Source: Streptosporangium sandarakinum
GTDB lineage: Bacteria > Actinomycetota > Actinomycetes > Streptosporangiales > Streptosporangiaceae
Length of the DNA: 64,000 bases
NCBI RefSeq assembly: GCF_013409935.1
Contig: NZ_JACCCO010000001.1
Span: 744,001-808,000 of the forward strand
Reading direction: 5' to 3'
Shown: piece after piece, positions 9,026 through 17,621 of the stretch
Layout: each line of letters opens with the position of its first letter
How positions within the stretch are numbered: the first letter of the stretch is position 1
Translations under genes and position numbers: made by a program
Notes under the pieces: model-generated
Told to the model about the DNA's origin: nothing
Databases searched by the model: none
The model's input: the letters and a program-made list of their open reading frames with translations, nothing else

Positions 9026-10045
9026 ATGATGGTCCTCAGCAGGGGCGCGGCCGAGGTGCCGCCCATGCCGCCTCACCTCCAGCTGGAGGTGACCTCGGCG
9101 TGCAACCTCCGCTGCCGGATGTGCCTGGTCCGCTACCGCCCCCCGGTCAACAAGATCGAGGGGGCGATGTCCCCGGAGCTGTTCCGCCGGATCCTCGACG
9201 CGCTGCCGGGACTGCGCCGGCTCACCCTGCAGGGTCTCGGCGAGCCGCTGCTCCACCCTCACCTGATCCCGATGCTGACGGAGGCGAAGCGGCACGGCAT
9301 CGAGGCCGGCTTCAACACCAACGCCACGCTGCTCACCGCCCGCCGCTCGGCGGAGCTGGTCGGGCTCGGGGTGGACTGGGTGCACGTCTCACTGGACGGG
9401 GCCACCGCGGGCACCTACGAGGCGATCCGGGAGGGCGGCCGGTTCGACGCGGTGGCGGACAACCTCCGGGGCCTGTGGCAGGCCAAGCGGGCGGCGGGCA
9501 CGCGGCTGCCGTGGACGCGCGTCGTGTTCGTCGCGATGCGCCGCAACCTCGGCGAGCTGCCCGACGTGGTGCGGCTGCTCGCCGGGTGGGGCGTGGACGA
9601 GCTGCGCGTGCAGAACCTGGCGCACACGTTCGAGGACGCCGACGGCGGCTACGCGGAGATCCGCGCGTTCACCGAGGCCGAGTCGCTGTGGAACGGCGAG
9701 GACCGGTCTCGCGCGGCCGAGGTGTTCGCCGAGACGGAGACGGTGGCCGCGGAGCACGGCGTCCACCTCCGGCTGCCCGGGCTGGAGGAGCGCCCGGCGC
9801 GGCGGCGGCCGGGCGAGCCGGGCTGCTCATGGCCGTGGGAGGCGGCGTACGTCACCAGCGAGGGGGTGGTCCAGCCGTGCTGCATGGTCATGGGCGACGA
9901 CCGGATCACCCTGGGGGACCTGCGCAGCCAGTCCCTGGAGGAGATCTGGGCGGGCGAGCCCTACCGGGAGTTCCGCCGCCGGCTGACGGGCGACGACCCG
10001 CCCGAGGTCTGCCGCGGCTGCGCGCTCTACCGCGGCACCTTCTGA
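9026..10045 (+). CDS. Radical SAM/SPASM domain protein
   Basis: 339-aa enzyme. The AdoMet-cleaving cluster motif is CNLRCRMC near residue 27 (CxxxCxxC), preceded by LQLEVTSA. LQGLGEPLLHPHL (GGEP-like) and HVSLDGATAGTYEAIREGG follow. The C-terminus has a SPASM-type auxiliary cluster: GCSWPW, then QPCCMVMGDD, GDLRSQSLEEIW and CRGCALYRGTF. Such proteins modify peptides, sugars or act in glycan clusters. The substrate here is unknown. The start ATGATG lies in a small palindrome (ACCATC-ttcat-GATGGT) without a ribosome-binding site. An internal ATG at 9065 is possible. Confidence 0.9.
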   Translation: MMVLSRGAAEVPPMPPHLQLEVTSACNLRCRMCLVRYRPPVNKIEGAMSPELFRRILDALPGLRRLTLQGLGEPLLHPHLIPMLTEAKRHGIEAGFNTNATLLTARRSAELVGLGVDWVHVSLDGATAGTYEAIREGGRFDAVADNLRGLWQAKRAAGTRLPWTRVVFVAMRRNLGELPDVVRLLAGWGVDELRVQNLAHTFEDADGGYAEIRAFTEAESLWNGEDRSRAAEVFAETETVAAEHGVHLRLPGLEERPARRRPGEPGCSWPWEAAYVTSEGVVQPCCMVMGDDRITLGDLRSQSLEEIWAGEPYREFRRRLTGDDPPEVCRGCALYRGTF

Positions 10046-10173
10046 AGACGCGCTCCCCTCGCCCGAGTCACGCTCCCCTCGTGAGCGCGGATCTTCCAGG
10101 CCCCGAACCCGGGCGCGGACCCGGCCCCGAACCCGGGCGCGGACCCGGGCGCCGCCGACCGGCCCGGCCTCGC

Positions 10174-10323
10174 GTACGGTTCCGCCCACGCCGTCAGGCC
10201 CGCCCGCCGCCGGCCGCCCCGGTGTACGGTTCCGCCCACGCCGTCAGAGCCGGCCGTCGCCGTCCGGGCCTGCGTACGGTTCCGTCGGCGCCGTCAGGGC
10301 CGGCCGTCGCCGTCCGGACCGGA
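10174..10323. repeat. Three 50-bp tandem repeats overlapping the STAS gene 3' end
   Basis: The motif gtacggttccgcccacgcc recurs at 10174, 10224 and 10274, giving an exact 50-bp period over three copies. The copies diverge at some positions. The third copy contains the stop codon and the last codons of the STAS gene. A separate pair of 24-bp GC-rich repeats lies just upstream at about 10100-10150. Confidence 0.85.
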
Positions 10324-10617
10324 GTCGAGGCCGTGCACGGTGGTGACGTCGACGAGCCCGGAAATGGACAGGACCGGGGCGATCAGGGGGTTGGCGACCA
10401 GCTCGATGTGCGGGGCGTGGTCGAACAGGACGGTCAGTCCGGCACTGTCGAGGTAGTCCACCGCGGCGAGGTCGACGACGAGGCGGCCGTCGTCGGCGGC
10501 CCGGGTCAGGGCCGCGTCGAAGGTGCCGGCGTTGCTCATGTCGATCTCACCGGTGACGGTGAGGACCTGGGTGCCGTCGGGCCGCCGCGAGGCGGCCATC
10601 GTCAAGGGGGTGGTCAT
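10294..10617 (-). CDS. STAS domain anti-anti-sigma factor
   Basis: 107-aa SpoIIAA/RsbV-like protein. It shows VLTVTGEIDMSNAGTFDAAL, then VVDLAAVDYLDSAGLTVLFD, where the Ser of DSAG is the residue phosphorylated by the partner kinase. The start ATG at 10617 overlaps the stop of the 1392-aa hybrid protein (ATGA), which contains the matching phosphatase and anti-sigma-type kinase. A longer in-frame start would give an implausible Arg/His-rich extension. The C-terminus runs into a 50-bp repeat array. Confidence 0.92.
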   Translation of the reverse strand: MTTPLTMAASRRPDGTQVLTVTGEIDMSNAGTFDAALTRAADDGRLVVDLAAVDYLDSAGLTVLFDHAPHIELVANPLIAPVLSISGLVDVTTVHGLDSGPDGDGRP

Positions 10618-13600
10618 CGGGTGATCCTCGTGTGCATGTCGACGGTGGTGCCTGCGGCGCCGGGTTCGATGGTGACGTGATGCATCAGGGCGCGCATGAG
10701 GGCGACGCCCCGGCCGCGGTGGGGGTTGGCCTCCGGCCGCGGGGTCTTCCACCGCCCGCTGTCGACCACGGTCAGGTGCAGATCGCGGCCGGTGGCGACC
10801 GCCCGCAGCCGGATCATGTCGCCCGGACTGTTGCGGTGGCCGTGCTCGATGGCGTTGGCGCAGGCCTCACCGGCCGCGACCAGGACGTTCTGGATCATCG
10901 AGGAGCTGAGCTCGCAGCGGTTCAGCCAGTCGCGCAGCGCCGTGCGCACCGGGGCGAGCTGGCCGGACTCGGCGGGGAAGGCCACCTCCAGCGGCGCGGG
11001 CTGGCGGTACAGCAGGAGCGCGACGTCGTCGCTGTACCCGCTGTCCGGCTTCATGCGGGCCATGACCTCGGTGGCGAGGTCCTCTATGGGGGTGGAACGG
11101 CCGTCCTGGACGGTGGCGCCGGCCTGGTCGATGCCGTCCGTGAGCGGGCGGCTGCGGCGCTCGACCAGGCCGTCGGTGTACAGCAGCAGGGTGGAGCGGG
11201 CCGGCATCGTGCAGGCCGCCTCGGGGCGCGCCCGGCCGGGACGGGCGGCCAGCGGGGTGGAGCGGCCGTCCCGCAGCAGCCGGGTGGCGCCGTCGGGAAG
11301 GACCAGGATGCCCGGCGGATGCCCGGCGCTGGAGTAGGCGAGGTCGCCGGTGGCGGTGTCCAGGACGCCGCAGAAGACGGTGGTGTACCGGGCGCCGGGG
11401 ACCTGCGCGGCGAACCGGTCGAGGGCGGTGAGCACCTGGGACGGGCCCGCCTCCTGCAGCAGCAGGGCGCGGCAGGCGCTGCGCAGCTGCCCCATGACGG
11501 CCGCGGCCTCAAGGCCCCGGCCCACGCAGTCCCCGACCACGATGCCGATGCGCTCGTCGGGCAGCGGCACGATGTCGTACCAGTCGCCGCCGACCTCCAG
11601 GGGCCGGCCGGCCGGTTCGTAGCGTACGGCGAAGCCGTCGGGCAGCCGGGACGGGCCGAGGATGGCCCGCTGCAGCGCCACCGCGGTCTCGCGCTGCCGG
11701 TCGAGCTGGTGGGCCCGGTGCAGGCCCTGACCGAGGTGGCCGGCCAGCAGCGCCAGCAGGGTCTGGTCCTCGGCGCTGAAGGGCCGTTTCTGGTCGAGGT
11801 CGATCCAGACGGCGAGCAGCCCGGCGGGATGCTCCAGGGTGACGCCCGCGCCGCCGGCCTCGCTCGCGGACGGGCGCAGCGGCGGCTGCTCGCGCAGGGC
11901 GCCGAGCGAGGCGCGCAGCTCCGGCGGCAGGGTCCGCCAGTCGGCTCCGGCGGCGGTGGAGGTCAGGGCGGGCCGGTCGTCACCGTCCCAGAGGGCGGCC
12001 AGCACCTGGCGGGCGTGCCAGACCTCCCGCAGTTCCTCCATCGCCCCGCTCAGGGCGTCGGTCATGCTGCCGGCCTGCGACAGGCGGACGCTGAGGGCGG
12101 CCAGCGCGCTCTCGCGCTGCACGGCGTAGTGCTCGGCGGTGACGTCGCGGAGGGTGCCGACGACCCGGCGGCGGCCGGTGTCGGGATCGAGGACGTCGTT
12201 GAAGGTGACCGCCACCCACACCCGGTGCCCGTCGCGGTGGGCGAGGGGTATCACGCCCCTGCCCTTCCCGACGTCCAGGAGCCGGGAGAAGACGTCGCCG
12301 ACCAGCCGGTGCCCTTCGGGGTCGTCGATCTCCTCGGGCCACCACGGGTGGATCGGCCGGTACGGCAGGCCGTCGGCGTCGTAGCCGAGGATGTCGGTGA
12401 ACGCCGAGTTGATCTCGATGACGGCGCCGTCCTCGTCGCAGACGAAGAACGCCTCCTGCAGGGAGTCGATCAGCGCGTTGCGCCACCGGGCGTGGTGGCC
12501 GCGCAGCCGCGCCGGCTCCACGTTGGCCCGCACCCGGGCCAGCAGCTCGGCCGCGGAGAAGGGCTTGACGAGGTAGTCGTCGGCGCCGGCCTCCAGGCCC
12601 TCGATGGACGCCTCCTGCCCGGCGCGGGCCGACAGCAGCAGCACCGGCACGCCGGCGGTGCGCGGGTCGGCGCGCAGCGCGGCGACCAGCTGCAGGCCGT
12701 CCAGGCGCGGCATCATCACGTCGCTGACCACCAGGTCGGGCGGGTCGGCGCGGACGGCCTCCAGGGCGTCCTGGCCGTCGGTGACGACCGTGACGCGGTA
12801 GGCCGGGCGCAGCAGCCGGGTGAGGTACTCGCGCATGTCGGCGTTGTCGTCGGCGATCAGCACCCGGGCTCGCCCGGCCTCGCCGTCCTCCGGCGCGGGA
12901 AGGCCCTCCGGGGTCTGCCCGGCGGCGCCGGTGATCTCCCCGGTCTCCCCCGGCTCCCCGGCGCTCCCGGTGTCCCGGGCGGGCGCGTCATCGGGCAGCC
13001 AGCGCAGGGCCTCCTCGACGAACGGGTCGGCGGTGGCGGAGACCGCCTCCGCCGCGCCGGCCGGGACGATGTCCCCGGGGGGCAGGTGCGCGGCGCCGAA
13101 GGGCAGGCGGACGGTGAACGTGGTGCCCTCGCCCTCGGTGCTCTCGGCGGTGATGGCGCCGCCGTGCAGCCCGACGAGCTCCCGCACCAGGGCCAGGCCG
13201 ATGCCGCTGCCCTCGTTGGAGCGCGACCGGGCGCTCTCGACGCGATGGAAGCGCTCGAACAGCCGCGGCAGCTCTTCCTCGGAGATCCCGACGCCGGTGT
13301 CGGCGACCGTGAGGACGGCGTGCTCGCCGTCGCCGCGCAGCGCGACCCGGATCGAGCCGTCGAAGGTGAACTTCAGCGCGTTGCTGAGGAGGTTCAGCAC
13401 CACCTTCTCCCACATGCCCCGGTCGATGTGGACCGGCTCGGGGAGGGGCGGGCAGTCCACGTCGAAGGCCAGCCCGGCCTTGTCGATCGCGGAGCGGAAG
13501 ACGCTGGCCAGCTCGGCGGTGACGGCGGAGAGGTCCACCGGCTCGTAGCGGGCCTGCGTCCGCCCCGCCTCGATGCGGGAGAAGTCGAGCAGGGTGTTGA

Positions 13601-14792
13601 CCAGTTTGCCGAGGCGCAGGCCGTTGCGGTGGACGACCTCGAGGTCCTCGCGCACCCGCGCGTCCGCGCCGGCCAGCGCGCCCCGCAGCTCCTGCACCGG
13701 CCCCATGATCAGGGTCAGCGGGGTGCGGAACTCGTGGCTGACGTTGGAGAAGAAGGCGGTCTTGGCCCGGTCGAGCTCGGCCAGCTCCTCGGCCCGGCGC
13801 TGCTGGAGCTGGTAGGCGACCGCCGCGTTGACCAGGGCGGCGGTCTGCCGCGCCACCAGGCCGAGGAACGACTCGTAGGCCTCGTCCAGAGCCCGGCCGG
13901 CGCCGGCCGCCAGCACGATCACCCCGATGTTCCGGCCGCCGGTCTCGCCGGCCAGCGGCAGCACCATGGCCTGCGTCGGCGGGGTCTGCCAGCCTCCGGC
14001 GGGCAGGGCGCCGAACCGCTCCGCCACGTCCGTCATCGTGACGGGCCGCCCGGTGTCCAGCACCTCCCGCAACGGCCAGTCCCCGGGCCCGTCCGCCAGG
14101 GGGTGGGGCTCGGCGCCCTCGGGGCCGGTGGCGGTCAGCACCGGCTCGTCGCTCCCGGGACGGCGCAGGTAGATCGCGGCGAACGGCACGTCGAGACCGG
14201 CCCGCTCCAGCACCCGGGCCACGAGCCGGCACGCCTCGGTGACGCTGCGGGCGTGGCCCGCCTGGGCGCCCAGGTCCTGCAGCACGGCCAGGCGGCGTTC
14301 GCCGATCACCCGCTCGGTGGTGTCGCTGACCGCGGTGAACACCCCGCGTACGGTACCGTCGTCGTCGTGCAGCGGGCTGTAGGAGTAGGTCCAGTAGGTC
14401 TCCTCCCAGTAGCCGTGCCGGTTCATCGGCAGCAGGAGGTCCTCCGACCAGGTGGCCTCCCCCGAGGCCATCACCGACCGCAGCATCGGCCCGATGGTGT
14501 GCCAGATCTCCTCCCACACCTCCTCGCCCGTCTTGGCCAGGGCGGGATGCTTCGATCCCAGCAGCGGGAGGTAGGCGTCGTTGTAGAGGAAGCGCAGCTC
14601 CTCCCCCCACCAGACGATCATGGGGAAGCGCGAGGTCAGGCAGATCCGGCAGGCGGTGCGCAGGCTCGTGGGCCAGGTGTCCGGCTCGCCCATGGAGATC
14701 GAGGACCACGGGTAGGCGCGCATCCGCCGGGCCATCTCACTGGTTCCGGGGAACCTCAGGTCCGCCGCTCCGGAGCGCTCCAACCCGCTCAT
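10614..14792 (-). CDS. Hybrid sensor kinase / PP2C phosphatase / anti-sigma kinase
   Basis: 1392-aa cytoplasmic multidomain regulator. In order: PAS-like sensor (about 45-165); GAF (170-330); HisKA with SHEFRTPLT, His about 353; HATPase with NLLSNALKF near 470 and DTGVGISEEELPRLFERF; receiver with VVSDVMMP, Asp about 691, and KPFSAAELLARV; second PAS (about 760-870); GAF-like (880-1020); SpoIIE/PP2C phosphatase with EVGGDWYD near 1070, GDCVGRGLEAA and SGYSDDVALL; and a C-terminal RsbW-like HATPase (about 1265-1392) with GEACANAIEHGH. It can in principle phosphorylate and dephosphorylate STAS proteins, under control of its own phosphorelay. The stop overlaps the STAS gene. Confidence 0.93.
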   Translation of the reverse strand: MSGLERSGAADLRFPGTSEMARRMRAYPWSSISMGEPDTWPTSLRTACRICLTSRFPMIVWWGEELRFLYNDAYLPLLGSKHPALAKTGEEVWEEIWHTIGPMLRSVMASGEATWSEDLLLPMNRHGYWEETYWTYSYSPLHDDDGTVRGVFTAVSDTTERVIGERRLAVLQDLGAQAGHARSVTEACRLVARVLERAGLDVPFAAIYLRRPGSDEPVLTATGPEGAEPHPLADGPGDWPLREVLDTGRPVTMTDVAERFGALPAGGWQTPPTQAMVLPLAGETGGRNIGVIVLAAGAGRALDEAYESFLGLVARQTAALVNAAVAYQLQQRRAEELAELDRAKTAFFSNVSHEFRTPLTLIMGPVQELRGALAGADARVREDLEVVHRNGLRLGKLVNTLLDFSRIEAGRTQARYEPVDLSAVTAELASVFRSAIDKAGLAFDVDCPPLPEPVHIDRGMWEKVVLNLLSNALKFTFDGSIRVALRGDGEHAVLTVADTGVGISEEELPRLFERFHRVESARSRSNEGSGIGLALVRELVGLHGGAITAESTEGEGTTFTVRLPFGAAHLPPGDIVPAGAAEAVSATADPFVEEALRWLPDDAPARDTGSAGEPGETGEITGAAGQTPEGLPAPEDGEAGRARVLIADDNADMREYLTRLLRPAYRVTVVTDGQDALEAVRADPPDLVVSDVMMPRLDGLQLVAALRADPRTAGVPVLLLSARAGQEASIEGLEAGADDYLVKPFSAAELLARVRANVEPARLRGHHARWRNALIDSLQEAFFVCDEDGAVIEINSAFTDILGYDADGLPYRPIHPWWPEEIDDPEGHRLVGDVFSRLLDVGKGRGVIPLAHRDGHRVWVAVTFNDVLDPDTGRRRVVGTLRDVTAEHYAVQRESALAALSVRLSQAGSMTDALSGAMEELREVWHARQVLAALWDGDDRPALTSTAAGADWRTLPPELRASLGALREQPPLRPSASEAGGAGVTLEHPAGLLAVWIDLDQKRPFSAEDQTLLALLAGHLGQGLHRAHQLDRQRETAVALQRAILGPSRLPDGFAVRYEPAGRPLEVGGDWYDIVPLPDERIGIVVGDCVGRGLEAAAVMGQLRSACRALLLQEAGPSQVLTALDRFAAQVPGARYTTVFCGVLDTATGDLAYSSAGHPPGILVLPDGATRLLRDGRSTPLAARPGRARPEAACTMPARSTLLLYTDGLVERRSRPLTDGIDQAGATVQDGRSTPIEDLATEVMARMKPDSGYSDDVALLLYRQPAPLEVAFPAESGQLAPVRTALRDWLNRCELSSSMIQNVLVAAGEACANAIEHGHRNSPGDMIRLRAVATGRDLHLTVVDSGRWKTPRPEANPHRGRGVALMRALMHHVTIEPGAAGTTVDMHTRITR

Positions 14793-14931
14793 CGCCCGCC
14801 TTCCTCAACGCGCCGGCCGGTAAGTCTCCAGTTCAACGATTACGTAGGATAGGGCAAACCACTATGGGGGCATTAACGTTGCCCCTGGCCCCGCCAGCGC
14901 CCGCCCGACCGCAGTCCCCTCTTCAGGAGTC

Positions 14932-15288
14932 ATGGTGCACAACGGTCTGACCGTCACCCTCCGGTCTCATCCCGCCGGCCCTCGCCTGCTGGTCGTGACG
15001 GGTGACCTGGACCATCACACCAGCCCTGGCCTGCGGGACACCGTGGAGGAGCTTCCCATGGAGGCCGGGTCCGGCGTGGTGGTCGACCTGTCGGCCCTGA
15101 CGTTCTGCGACTCCACCGGCATCGCCGTGCTCATCGCGGCCCACCAGCGCGCCCAGGCGGCCGGGGCCTCCCTGGCGCTGGCCGGCATCGACCCCGACAT
15201 CGCCCGCGTCTTCCGCATCATGGGCCTGGACCGGCTGCTGTCCTTCTACGACACCGCCGAGGACGCGGTGCGGGCCCTGTCGGCCTGA
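14932..15288 (+). CDS. STAS domain anti-anti-sigma factor
   Basis: 118-aa protein with RLLVVTGDLDHHTSPGLRD and VVVDLSALTFCDSTGIAVLI. The Ser of DSTG is the regulatory phosphorylation site. It is divergent from the hybrid kinase gene, with about 140 bp between the two starts. AGGAG at 14925-14929 is only two bases from the ATG but five from an in-frame GTG at 14935, which may be the real start. Its last 43 bp overlap the 3' end of the convergent PP2C gene. It is probably a second substrate of the neighbouring phosphatases. Confidence 0.9.
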   Translation: MVHNGLTVTLRSHPAGPRLLVVTGDLDHHTSPGLRDTVEELPMEAGSGVVVDLSALTFCDSTGIAVLIAAHQRAQAAGASLALAGIDPDIARVFRIMGLDRLLSFYDTAEDAVRALSA

Positions 15289-17621
15289 CCTCCGCCGGCC
15301 CGGGGCACGGCGGCGAGCGCCAGGACCGCCAGGTCGTCGCGCAGCCCCTCGCCCCACCGGTTCAGGGCGTCGGCCATCAGGACCTCGACGATCCGGTCGG
15401 CCGGCCGGTCACCCGGTCCGGGCGGAAGGTGGGCGGCCAGCGTGGCGGCGAGGTCGTCGGGCTGGCGCTGGCGGTGGGAGGCGCCGCCCTCGACGAAGCC
15501 GTCGGTGTAGAGCACGAGGCTGTCGCCGGGACGCAGGTCCAGTGATCGCGCGGGGTAGTGCGCCCCGTCGAACAGGCCCAGCGCCGGGCCGTAGCCGTCC
15601 AGTGCCTCCATGACCATGGCGACGGCGCCGTCGGCGCGCCGCAGGATCGGGGAGGGGTGCCCGGCGCAGGCCAGCCGTACCCGGACGGGTTCGGCGGAGC
15701 AGTCCACGACGGCGTAGGCGAGCGTGCAGAACGGGCTGTTCTCGCGCCGCAGGGCGCGGTGGACCAGCGGCAGCACGTGGCCGGGGTCGGCGTCCTGCTG
15801 GGCGGCGGCCCACAGGGTGTGGCGGACCAGGCCGGTGACGGCGGCCGCGGCCGGTCCCTTGCCGCACACGTCTCCCAGCGCGACGGCCCAGCGGTCGCCG
15901 GGCAGCGGGAAGGCGTCGTAGAAGTCGCCGCCGATCTGCAGGCCGTCGCCGTACGGGCGGTAGCGGGCGGCCAGCTCGACGCCGGGCGGCTCGGGCAGCC
16001 GCGGCGGCAGCAGGGGGCGCTGCAGCGCGTCGGCGGTGGTGCTCAGCCGTTCCAGCAGCCGGTCGCGGTGCACGGCGACGGCGATCTGGTCGGCGATCCC
16101 GGCGAGCGCCCGCACGCCGGTGTCCGGCAGGCGGTGGCGGGCCAGGACGGCGAGGACGCCCATCACCTGCCCCTGGGTGACCAGCGGGTAGCCGGCGAAC
16201 GCGGTCAGCGACTCGCGCCGCACCCAGTCCTGCTCCTCCACGCGCGGGTCGCCGATCGCCTCGGAGGTCACGTACGGCCGGCGCGCGGCGGCGATCCGGC
16301 CGATCGTCGACTCCCCCAGCGGGACGCGGGCGCACCGGTCGTCCAGGACGGTGCCGCGGACGGCGTCGGCCGACAGGAGCAGCGTGCCTGTCTGCGGGTC
16401 GAGGATCCACACGGCGGCCACGGCGCCGTCCAGGTGACCGGCGAGGGCCTGGACGCACCGCCGCAGCCGCTGTTCCAGCGGCTCGTCGGCGGTGACGGCC
16501 GCGGCGACCTCCCCGCTGAGCAGGGCCTGGCCGGTGCGTTCGGCCAGGGCCCGCCGTGCCTGGACGGCCTCGGTGACGTCCTCTGCCAGGACGAGGATCT
16601 GCTCGGCGCCGCCGGGGTCGGTCACCGGCTGGGGGCTGAGCCGCAGCACCTGCTCGGTGCCGTCGCCGGTGACACGGGTGAAGACCGGGTCGGCTCCGGA
16701 CGGGTCGGTCCCGGGCGGGTGGGTTCCAGACACGTGGGTTCCGGCAGGGTCGGTCCCGGGCGCGTGGGTTCCGGCGGGGCCGGTCCCGGACGCGTCGGCG
16801 GGCGGGCCGCCGAGGTAGACCCGCAGGCGCTCCCGGGCCTCGGCGGGGAACCACCCGTCCAGGGGGCGGCCGATGGAGCCGGGCTCCTCCAGCCCGAGCA
16901 GGCCGGCGGCCCGGCGGTTCCACGCCACCAGCCGCAGGCCGGGATCGAGCAGGAGGGCGCCGGTCAGCGCCTGGCCGAGTATCGCGCCGAGCAGGTGCCG
17001 TCCCGGCTGCCGGGGAGCGGGACCGCCGGAGGCCAGGGACTCCTGCATGGCGGCCTGGGTGGCGGCGTAGGCGCGCTCGCGGTCGACCTGCTCCATCAGC
17101 CGGCGGGCGAGACCCGGCAGGTCACCCAGCCTGTCGTGCGGCAGCGCGCAGACGAGCCGGGCCGGGGCCAGCAGCGGCAGCGCCGCGGCCCGCTCCTGGT
17201 TGCGGGGCGTCGTCAGCACGACGACGGCCAGGTCGCGGGGGTCGGGCCGCAGGGCGTGCACCAGGCCGACCGGGGCGGGCAGCTCCGCGCCGAGCACCAC
17301 CAGGGTCGGGCGGCGCCCGCCGGGCGGGCCGTCCGCGCCCAGCAGGTCGAGGGCCTGCCCGGCGGAGACGCTCACCACCTCGACGCCGGCCTCGGCCAGG
17401 CCGGACAGGCGCGCCTCGGCCTCGGCTCCGGCCCGCACCAGCAGGACGCGCCGCCGCCCGGACGGATCAGACAGACCGAACGGACCGGACGGACCGGACG
17501 GCTCAGACGATCCAGGCGCCCCAGGCGCCCTGGACGGACCGGGCGATTCGGGGGTCGGCGATTCGGAAGGCATCGGTTCGGGGGACGGCGGTCCGGGGGG
17601 AGTCGCGGGCGGCACCGTCAC
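15246..17621 (-). CDS. PP2C (SpoIIE) phosphatase with receiver-like, PAS and GAF domains
   Basis: About 791 aa. After a Pro/Ser/Glu-rich start come a degenerate receiver-like domain (RRVLLVRAGAEAEARL to VVVLTTPRNQERAAAL), a PAS domain (LGQALTGALLLDPGLRLVAW) interrupted by seven GTxPx pentapeptides, a GAF domain, and the SpoIIE phosphatase with IGGDFYDAFPLPGDRW, GDVCGKGPAAAAVTG and DDLAVLALA. It should dephosphorylate STAS antagonists and so release a sigma factor. The GTG at 17621 overlaps the acyl-CoA dehydrogenase stop. A GTG at 17615 has the better spacing to GGAGG (17623-17627). The 3' end overlaps the convergent STAS gene. Confidence 0.9.
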   Translation of the reverse strand: MTVPPATPPGPPSPEPMPSESPTPESPGPSRAPGAPGSSEPSGPSGPFGLSDPSGRRRVLLVRAGAEAEARLSGLAEAGVEVVSVSAGQALDLLGADGPPGGRRPTLVVLGAELPAPVGLVHALRPDPRDLAVVVLTTPRNQERAAALPLLAPARLVCALPHDRLGDLPGLARRLMEQVDRERAYAATQAAMQESLASGGPAPRQPGRHLLGAILGQALTGALLLDPGLRLVAWNRRAAGLLGLEEPGSIGRPLDGWFPAEARERLRVYLGGPPADASGTGPAGTHAPGTDPAGTHVSGTHPPGTDPSGADPVFTRVTGDGTEQVLRLSPQPVTDPGGAEQILVLAEDVTEAVQARRALAERTGQALLSGEVAAAVTADEPLEQRLRRCVQALAGHLDGAVAAVWILDPQTGTLLLSADAVRGTVLDDRCARVPLGESTIGRIAAARRPYVTSEAIGDPRVEEQDWVRRESLTAFAGYPLVTQGQVMGVLAVLARHRLPDTGVRALAGIADQIAVAVHRDRLLERLSTTADALQRPLLPPRLPEPPGVELAARYRPYGDGLQIGGDFYDAFPLPGDRWAVALGDVCGKGPAAAAVTGLVRHTLWAAAQQDADPGHVLPLVHRALRRENSPFCTLAYAVVDCSAEPVRVRLACAGHPSPILRRADGAVAMVMEALDGYGPALGLFDGAHYPARSLDLRPGDSLVLYTDGFVEGGASHRQRQPDDLAATLAAHLPPGPGDRPADRIVEVLMADALNRWGEGLRDDLAVLALAAVPRAGGGQADRARTASSAVS
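16683..16787. repeat. 15-bp minisatellite coding for GTxPx pentapeptides
   Basis: Seven in-frame 15-bp units encode GTGPA, GTHAP, GTDPA, GTHVS, GTHPP, GTDPS and GADPV inside the PAS domain of the PP2C protein. The units alternate between GGTCGGTCCCGG-like and CGTGGGTTCCGG-like versions on the plus strand. Confidence 0.85.

Noticed and set aside
10632..14852. A 1400-codon open frame on the plus strand
   Set aside because: It is the antisense of the hybrid kinase gene, produced by GC-rich third positions. It has no ribosome-binding site or family motifs.
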